Shown: positions 58,847 to 64,000 of the stretch, piece after piece
How the letters are laid out: each line of letters starts with the position of its first letter
How positions within the stretch are numbered: position 1 is the stretch's first letter
Assembly: GCA_002379425.1 (NCBI GenBank)
Contig: DFTH01000003.1
Location: 186,627-250,626, forward strand
Length of the DNA stretch: 64,000 nucleotides
DNA from: Prevotella sp. UBA4217
GTDB lineage: Bacteria; Bacteroidota; Bacteroidia; Bacteroidales; Bacteroidaceae
Direction: 5' to 3'
The notes under the pieces: model-generated
Database searches by the model: none
What the model was told of the DNA's origin: nothing
Seen by the model: the letters and a program-made list of their open reading frames with translations, nothing else
Translations under genes and position numbers: made by a program

Positions 58847-59518
58847 ATGAAGAAGATTCTATTATGCATGTTGAGTGCGGTGGCTGGGACGATGCTCTTC
58901 AGTTGCCAGCAGACAGTCAACGACGGCAAGTGCCACATCGAGGGCGTGGTGAACGGTGAACAGTATGAGGGAAAGCGTATCTTCGTAGTGCCCCTCTTCG
59001 GGCCGAAGACGGCTGAGTATGTTGATTCGATGGAGATTACCGATGGTAAGTTCCACTTCACCAAAGACTTTACCAAGGATACGGTGCAGATGTATAAGAT
59101 CCTGCTCGACTACCACTATCGCCTGGGCGTGCAGCCCCTGCTGATTGTCGGAGAACCGGGTACCGTCAATATTGTCATCGACAGTGTCAGTCATGCTACG
59201 GGTACACCACAGAATGACTCGCTGGAGCAGTGGAAGGTGCGCACGGAGATCCATAATGTTCAACTTGGGAAGATGCGTAAGAATATCGTCTCTCTCCAGA
59301 AACAGGGCGACTCCGTGCAGGCAAAGTACATCCAGCAGCGGGCCGACAGTTTCCACCTGGTGTATAAGAACTATACCCGCCAGATGGCCAAGAGCCTCAG
59401 CGGTACCGTGCTGGGCGACTTCCTGAAATCCCTCTACCCGCTGACCTATAAGCGTAAGTATCCCGACGGGCGTGTCGTAACGATGAATGCCGATACGAAT
59501 GAAGAAATTCCTGAGTAA
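58847..59518 (+). CDS. DUF4369-type lipoprotein lacking a thioredoxin domain
   Basis: 223 residues. Lipoprotein signal MKKILLCMLSAVAGTMLFSC. The beta domain CHIEGVVNGEQYEGKRIFVV, YVDSMEITDGKFHFTKDF and QPLLIVGEPGTVNIVID matches the DUF4369 region that usually precedes a TlpA/AhpC-like thioredoxin domain in Bacteroidales. It is followed by a helical linker (about 120-195) and ends without any CXXC domain, so it is a truncated or specialised form. It lies between the two CXXCH/DUF6057 modules and overlaps the second membrane protein by 20 bp. Its partner is unknown. Confidence 0.75.
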   Translation: MKKILLCMLSAVAGTMLFSCQQTVNDGKCHIEGVVNGEQYEGKRIFVVPLFGPKTAEYVDSMEITDGKFHFTKDFTKDTVQMYKILLDYHYRLGVQPLLIVGEPGTVNIVIDSVSHATGTPQNDSLEQWKVRTEIHNVQLGKMRKNIVSLQKQGDSVQAKYIQQRADSFHLVYKNYTRQMAKSLSGTVLGDFLKSLYPLTYKRKYPDGRVVTMNADTNEEIPE

Positions 59519-61205
59519 CTACTGGAAGATCGGGCTAACCATCTTGTTGGGCCTGGCGGTATTCCTCTTCTGGCGGTACCGTTACCCGTTCGCGCTGACC
59601 TATCAGGAGCAGTTACAACTGTTTCTCTTTGACGGTGACTATTTCTGCGAACGGATGACTGAGCCTGGCGGCTTCGCCAGATATGTCGCAGAGTTCCTGA
59701 CACAGTTCTATAACAGTGTGACCATCGGAGCAGTCGTCTTGGCCGTCGTGTTTATGCTGGTACAGCGTCTCACGTGGCGCGTGATGCCTCGCAGCGCACA
59801 GTTCTATGCGTTGAGTTTTATCCCCGTCGTGATGCTGTGGTATGCCATGGGTGACGAGAGCGTGCTACTGACCTATTCCGTGGCGCTCGTCATCGCGCTA
59901 GGAATCCTTGGAATCCTGGGAAACATAGGGCACCAAGGATATTTAAGATTCCTAGTAGTAATAATAGCCATTCCACTGCTCTACTGGCTCATCGGTCCGA
60001 TGGTGCTGTTGGTGGCGGTGATGCTGTCACCGTGGCCGTTGGCGACCGCTGCCGTCCTCCTGTCGCTGGCCTGTATCTTCGCCAGCGCATGGATATTGCC
60101 ATATCCATTGATGCGCCTGATGCTCGGAGTGGGGTATTACCGCTTCCCAGAGATGCTGCCATACGTGCTGATGGTGATTCCCATGGTGATATGGGGTCTC
60201 CAGCGACTCTTGTGCATGCGAATAGTCCGGGAGATGAAAGTCAATCGACCCATCTTCGTGGGAACATTCGCCGTGGTGGCGGTGGCTGGCCTATTGCTCG
60301 TGCCAAGCGGTTTTGACGTGAAGAAGTATGAGTTGATAGAATATGACTACCTCGTCAGAGTGAAAGACTGGGATGGCGTTATCGCCAAGGCAGAGAGACA
60401 GACGCCTGACCTGCCGATGAGCGTGAGTGCAACGAACCTCGCCTTGGCCATGACGAACCAGTTGGGTGAGCGTGCCTTCGACTTCTATCAGCGGGGCTCG
60501 GAAGGCCTGTTGCCGAAGTTCGAGCGCAATTTCGCTACCACGCAACTGACGGGAGAGATATACTTCCATCTCGGACTGGTGAACACTGCCCAGCGCTTCG
60601 CCTTTGAGGCGATGGAGGCCATACCTAATTATAATAAGAGTGCCCGCGTGGTGAAGCGCCTGGTAGAGACGAACCTGATCAACGGCCAGTATAAGGTAGC
60701 GGAGAAATATCTGAAGATGCTGGAGAAGACTATCTTCTACCGACCCTTTGCCCAGCGTGTGATGGCGATGCTCGGTGATGAGAAAGCCATCAATGCCCAT
60801 CCACTCTATGGTACCCTGCGCCAGTATCAGTTGAAGGAGGATTTCCTGTTCAGCGACCGTGAACTGGACAAGATATGCGGTCAACTGTTCATGCACAACC
60901 ACCAGAACCAGATGGCTGCGCAGTATCTCTTGATGGCACCGCTGCTCGACAGGGACATTCCGCGCTTCATGCAGTATGTCCAGTATGTGCAGAGTCAGAT
61001 ACAGTATAACCCACGCAGTTGTCAGGAGGCCATCGCCTTCGCCTTCATGCAGCAGCGACAGCAACCGCCCCAAGGACTCCTCAGTCCGATGATGCTCCAG
61101 AGGATGAACGAGTTTACGCGCATCTATTCCTCTGGTGGCAGGGATGCTTCATCGCTGGCGCAGTTTAGAAACACGGTATGGTATTATTTAACGGTAGGGA
61201 AATGA
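59499..61205 (+). CDS. DUF6057-type integral membrane protein, copy 2
   Basis: 568 residues. Same layout as copy 1: N-terminal FWRYRYPFALTYQEQLQLFL and DYFCERMTEPGGFARYVAEF, membrane segments to about 260, then TPR-like helices (ALAMTNQLGERAFDFYQ, FHLGLVNTAQRFAFEAMEA, LINGQYKVAEKYLKMLEKT). It is about 75 residues longer than copy 1, mostly from an added membrane segment around 225-265 and a longer tail. Residues near 133-152 (ALGILGILGNIGHQGYLRFL) are encoded by a CTAGGAATC repeat with inverted ends (59898-59955). It overlaps the next CXXCH lipoprotein gene by 4 bp, just as in copy 1. Confidence 0.78.
   Translation: MKKFLSNYWKIGLTILLGLAVFLFWRYRYPFALTYQEQLQLFLFDGDYFCERMTEPGGFARYVAEFLTQFYNSVTIGAVVLAVVFMLVQRLTWRVMPRSAQFYALSFIPVVMLWYAMGDESVLLTYSVALVIALGILGILGNIGHQGYLRFLVVIIAIPLLYWLIGPMVLLVAVMLSPWPLATAAVLLSLACIFASAWILPYPLMRLMLGVGYYRFPEMLPYVLMVIPMVIWGLQRLLCMRIVREMKVNRPIFVGTFAVVAVAGLLLVPSGFDVKKYELIEYDYLVRVKDWDGVIAKAERQTPDLPMSVSATNLALAMTNQLGERAFDFYQRGSEGLLPKFERNFATTQLTGEIYFHLGLVNTAQRFAFEAMEAIPNYNKSARVVKRLVETNLINGQYKVAEKYLKMLEKTIFYRPFAQRVMAMLGDEKAINAHPLYGTLRQYQLKEDFLFSDRELDKICGQLFMHNHQNQMAAQYLLMAPLLDRDIPRFMQYVQYVQSQIQYNPRSCQEAIAFAFMQQRQQPPQGLLSPMMLQRMNEFTRIYSSGGRDASSLAQFRNTVWYYLTVGK
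59898..59955 (+). repeat. In-frame CTAGGAATC repeat with inverted ends
   Basis: CTAGGAATC (59898-59906) and its complement GATTCCTAG (59947-59955) bound a 58-bp stretch with internal CTTGGAATCCTGGG units. It occurs in copy 2 of the membrane protein but not at the matching place in copy 1. Confidence 0.7.
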
Positions 61206-62704
61206 TGATGAGAAGATATATACTAGGTGTACTTGGTGTCTTGGGTATCCTAGGGTGTACTAGTCAGGTGGAGAATCCGACAAAGATAGATGCGCTGCCA
61301 GGGATATATCCAGACTATGTCGGTGTGACTATTCCCGTAGAGATTGCTCCACTCAACTTCAATAGCATCGACGAGACGATTGACCTCATGGATGTCGTCG
61401 TTAAAGGCTCGAAGGGCGGAGAACTCCATGTGCAGGGCGACTATGCCGACTTCGCAATCGACGAGTGGCACTCCCTGACACAGCAGAACAAGGGTGGACA
61501 ACTGACCTTCACCGTCTGCATGAAGAAAGACGGCCAGTGGCAGCAATATCAGGATTTCACCGTCACTGTCAGCCCATATTCGATGGAAGAGTGGGGACTG
61601 ACCTACCGTCGTATTGCCCCAGGCTACGAGGTGTTCAGTAAGATGGGTCTCTACCAGCGCGACTTATCATCATTCGACGAATATGCTATCATCGAGAACA
61701 CACAGGTGCCTGGTATGTGTGTGAACTGCCATACGGCTCATCAGACCGATCCCGCTAAGTTCGTGTTCCATGTTCGCGGCGACCATGGCGCCACCATGTT
61801 CCAGATTGGCGGCAAGAGGGAATGGCTCAAGGCCAGTAATGACCAGTTGGGCGGTTCGATGGTCTATCCCTACTGGCATCCCAGTGGGAAATATTGTGCT
61901 TTCTCCACCAATCAGACCCGCCAGGGCTTCCATATCACGGAGTACCCATCGCCCCACAGGCCAGGAGCCCAGGAAGGGGCACGCATCGAGGTGTTCGACC
62001 TGTCGAGCGACGTCTTTGTCTATAATCCCACTACCCACGAGGTGCTGACAGACACCCTACTTTCCACCAAGGAGTGGAGTGAAAACTCACCAGTCTTCTC
62101 TCCCGATGGTAAGACCTTGTATTATATGACCTGTAAGCAGCAGGAATACCCGTCGCACTATCAGGACGAGAAGTATAACCTCTGCAAGATCAGTTTCGAC
62201 CCGGCGACGGGGACGTTTGGTGAACGGGTGGATACCATCTTCAATGCCGTGGCGATGGGGAAGAGCCTGACATGGCCTCGCCCCAGTTATGACGGGCAGT
62301 ACCTGCTCTTCACCCTTATGGACTATGGCTACTTCTCCATCTGGCACGAGGAGAGTCAGCAGTGGCTCCTCGACCTGCAGACGGGGGAAGCCCGCGAACT
62401 CAGTGAAATCAACAGTCCGAAGGCCGACAGTTACCATAACTGGACGACCAACTCCCGCTGGATTGTTTTCACCAGTCGTCGCGACGATGGCTATTACAGT
62501 AGGCTCTATCTGGCCGCCATCGACGATAAGGGCCATTTCTCTAAACCGTTCATGCTGCCGCAACGTAATCCTAAGGAATATTACGAGGAGAGTATCTTCT
62601 CTTTCAACACCCCTGACTTCACGAAGGCAAAGGTTGATTTCGATGCTTACCATGCCGGCCTTGAAATCTCCTCGGATGAGCGTATCGCTACAAAAGTGAA
62701 GTAA
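61202..62704 (+). CDS. CXXCH-containing beta-propeller lipoprotein, copy 2
   Basis: 500 residues. Lipoprotein signal RRYILGVLGVLGILGC, then VTIPVEIAPLNFNS, EWGLTYRRIAPGYEV, and the heme-c type motif CVNCH (in VPGMCVNCHTAHQTDPA, near 177-181). Propeller repeats: YWHPSGKYCAFS, NSPVFSPDGKTLYYMT, RPSYDGQYLLFT, NWTTNSRWIVFTSRRDDG. It is clearly homologous along its whole length to copy 1 but differs at many positions, so the duplication is not recent. Coupled to the preceding membrane protein by ATGA overlap (61202-61205). A bidirectional hairpin follows. Confidence 0.8.
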   Translation: MMMRRYILGVLGVLGILGCTSQVENPTKIDALPGIYPDYVGVTIPVEIAPLNFNSIDETIDLMDVVVKGSKGGELHVQGDYADFAIDEWHSLTQQNKGGQLTFTVCMKKDGQWQQYQDFTVTVSPYSMEEWGLTYRRIAPGYEVFSKMGLYQRDLSSFDEYAIIENTQVPGMCVNCHTAHQTDPAKFVFHVRGDHGATMFQIGGKREWLKASNDQLGGSMVYPYWHPSGKYCAFSTNQTRQGFHITEYPSPHRPGAQEGARIEVFDLSSDVFVYNPTTHEVLTDTLLSTKEWSENSPVFSPDGKTLYYMTCKQQEYPSHYQDEKYNLCKISFDPATGTFGERVDTIFNAVAMGKSLTWPRPSYDGQYLLFTLMDYGYFSIWHEESQQWLLDLQTGEARELSEINSPKADSYHNWTTNSRWIVFTSRRDDGYYSRLYLAAIDDKGHFSKPFMLPQRNPKEYYEESIFSFNTPDFTKAKVDFDAYHAGLEISSDERIATKVK

Positions 62705-62767
62705 ACCTCCAGCGGGCCGTCATCTCATCGTTGACGATCTATAGCAGAGTTCAGGCCTATGTGACAA

Positions 62768-62800
62768 AAGAAGTGCCTGCCGTAATGGCAGGCACTTCTT
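62768..62800. terminator. Bidirectional terminator between convergent genes
   Basis: AAGAAGTGCCTGCC (62768-62781) pairs exactly with GGCAGGCACTTCTT (62787-62800) around GTAAT, between the CXXCH lipoprotein gene and the convergent partial gene. Confidence 0.8.
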
Positions 62801-62847
62801 GCATTAGGGTCGATAGACCTCACAAAACGTCAGAGATCCTCTGTTAC

Positions 62848-64000
62848 TTACTTGATCAAGACTTTTTTACCATTGATGATGTTCAGGCCCTTGCGAGGTG
62901 CGCTGAGGCGCTGGCCATTGAGGTTGAAGATGCCCTCCAAAGCACCTTTCACGGTGCCTTCTCGATTGTCATCCATCTTGATGTCATCGATGTAGGTGGT
63001 CACCTGATCGTCTTCCTCGCCAAAGTCAAGCACGATTGAACGGGTCAAAGCGATACCGCTTTTCCTGTTATATGTGAAGTAAGCATGACTAGCATACACC
63101 CAAAGTTGATTGTTGGGCTTATAAAGTTTATTATTAGCACCGAGCAAGAATGCTTTATCGCCAGATTGCACCTGAACTGGTGCGATCTGTGCCTGGAAGC
63201 GAAGACCTCCGGACTCAGTTTCGAATTTGTTGGCAGATTCGCTCCATTCCTCTTCGTCTAGATATTCCTGATCTTCCATCTCGATTGTGACATTCGTGAA
63301 ACTGGGGTTCTCAATGGTGCCACCAGGAGCATTACTTGGATCTCCCCAGCGGATGATACAAGGTACACCGGCTTTAATCTCGCCATCGTTTTCTTTTGAG
63401 AAACTAATTGTCAGGCACTCATTTGCTGCGTCCCACGATGCTTCCTTGAACGTGCGGATGTCAGCGCCTGCCAGACAGGTCGTGGCCAGTTTCTCTTTCG
63501 AGAGACTGAATGGCAGGGTCAGCGTGTTCCAGTAGCCGTCTCTGTAGAGCGTGCGGTTCTTCAAGTCAACAAGAGTATATTTAGGAGCCACTGCTTTACT
63601 CCATGCTAAGTCCCAACTGCTTGACGTATTGTTTTGGCAGTCAATCTCGCAGCCTACATAGACAGCGCAGAACTCAATGGCACCATAGATGTTGCTGATG
63701 TCAACAACGTCGCCTGGCGCATATACATCACCATTGGGGCCACCACAGTGTCCCGTAGTCTCTCCTGCTACGTTGCCATAGATACTCAGTATCCACTTGT
63801 ACCTGTTTTGAGCAGCACTGCCGCCAGAAAGCATGGGCAGGGTAATCTTTGTGCTGTTACCTACTTCATAGGTGTCACTGGTCTTCGAGGTTGTAGCAGC
63901 AATAGCGTAATAACTAACAGTGTAAGTGAGAGGGGTAGCAGCACCTGCTGATTCGGCAACACTGGCCGAGCCTTTAGCACCGCCTTTGCCACCTGGCTTG
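62848..64000 (-). CDS. Secreted beta-rich protein, C-terminal part only (runs off the window)
   Basis: The frame is open from the right edge to the stop at 62848-62850, at least 383 residues, so the start lies outside the window. The visible part begins in a Gly/Lys-rich linker (PGGKGGAKGSAS) and is beta-rich with repeated Ser, Thr and Gly. It includes the block LDFGEEDDQVTTYIDDIKMD, and ends GIFNLNGQRLSAPRKGLNII then NGKKVLIK. This LNGQR..PxKGlnI.NGKK tail is common at the C-terminus of secreted Prevotella proteins and resembles sorting-domain ends of type IX secretion substrates; export by that system is inference. Function unknown. Confidence 0.75.
   Translation of the reverse strand, partial: KPGGKGGAKGSASVAESAGAATPLTYTVSYYAIAATTSKTSDTYEVGNSTKITLPMLSGGSAAQNRYKWILSIYGNVAGETTGHCGGPNGDVYAPGDVVDISNIYGAIEFCAVYVGCEIDCQNNTSSSWDLAWSKAVAPKYTLVDLKNRTLYRDGYWNTLTLPFSLSKEKLATTCLAGADIRTFKEASWDAANECLTISFSKENDGEIKAGVPCIIRWGDPSNAPGGTIENPSFTNVTIEMEDQEYLDEEEWSESANKFETESGGLRFQAQIAPVQVQSGDKAFLLGANNKLYKPNNQLWVYASHAYFTYNRKSGIALTRSIVLDFGEEDDQVTTYIDDIKMDDNREGTVKGALEGIFNLNGQRLSAPRKGLNIINGKKVLIK

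Overview
The window looks like a chromosomal segment of a Prevotella-type member of the Bacteroidales (Bacteroidota). The evidence is the promoter form TTTG - about 20 bp - TAnnTTTG ahead of many genes, starts without Shine-Dalgarno sequences, a SusC/SusD pair, DapL-type lysine synthesis, NigD-like, CotH-type and DUF4369 lipoproteins, the folP-dacA pair, and a secreted protein at the right edge whose C-terminal tail is of the Prevotella type. No plasmid, phage or insertion-sequence gene is visible and most genes are housekeeping.

Layout. 1-8.5 kb: amidophosphoribosyltransferase (cut by the edge), asparagine synthetase, repeat element A, dapL, acyl-CoA ligase, prfB. 8.3-17.3 kb: a small membrane protein, CYTH and VanZ-like proteins, two tandem NSS transporters, a helix-hairpin-helix protein, then tatA-tatC with a membrane polyferredoxin and a Tat-exported aldo/keto reductase-ferredoxin, a frameshifted small lipoprotein and tRNA-Pro(CGG). 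17.3-26 kb: two exported proteins of unknown role, repeat element B, murF, folP-dacA (c-di-AMP), pta-ackA (acetate and ATP). 26-35 kb: two CotH-type lipoproteins, a PfkB sugar kinase, lpxH, a MIP18-family protein, an alanine/glycine:cation symporter, a GH43 lipoprotein. 35-43 kb: radC, a four-helix-bundle protein, a GT2 glycosyltransferase, efp, rpmH, a PASTA protein, rluD, ddl, an acyltransferase, a NigD-like lipoprotein. 43-51 kb: a polysaccharide-utilisation locus (susC, susD and a two-domain surface lipoprotein) preceded by repeat element C. 51-64 kb: an Rpn/PD-(D/E)XK protein with an 8-residue repeat tail, a large GH2-like enzyme, and a duplicated module of a DUF6057-type membrane protein plus a CXXCH beta-propeller lipoprotein.

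The most unusual content is not in proteins. (1) Three dispersed copies of a 339-357 bp noncoding element, at 3492-3830, 20201-20557 and 43365-43715, share one design: a hairpin with CTTCAGCC/GGCTGAAG arms, the motif GTATCTAA, an array of 21-bp units with the core GAGCCACTTTA, and a second CTTTCAGC/GCTGAAAG hairpin. (2) A 90-bp inverted duplication (88/90 identical) brackets the whole susCD locus and carries the last codons and terminator of its third gene. (3) Several families of short A/T-biased repeats lie between genes, supply start or stop codons (prfB, folP, rluD, the GT2 gene) and sit in frame inside unrelated proteins (AsnB, RadC, an acyltransferase, the GH2-like enzyme). (4) A complete promoter between the GH43 gene and radC points at no gene and reads into a perfect 16-bp hairpin, which suggests a small RNA. 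Everything here comes from reading the sequence; no database search was run.
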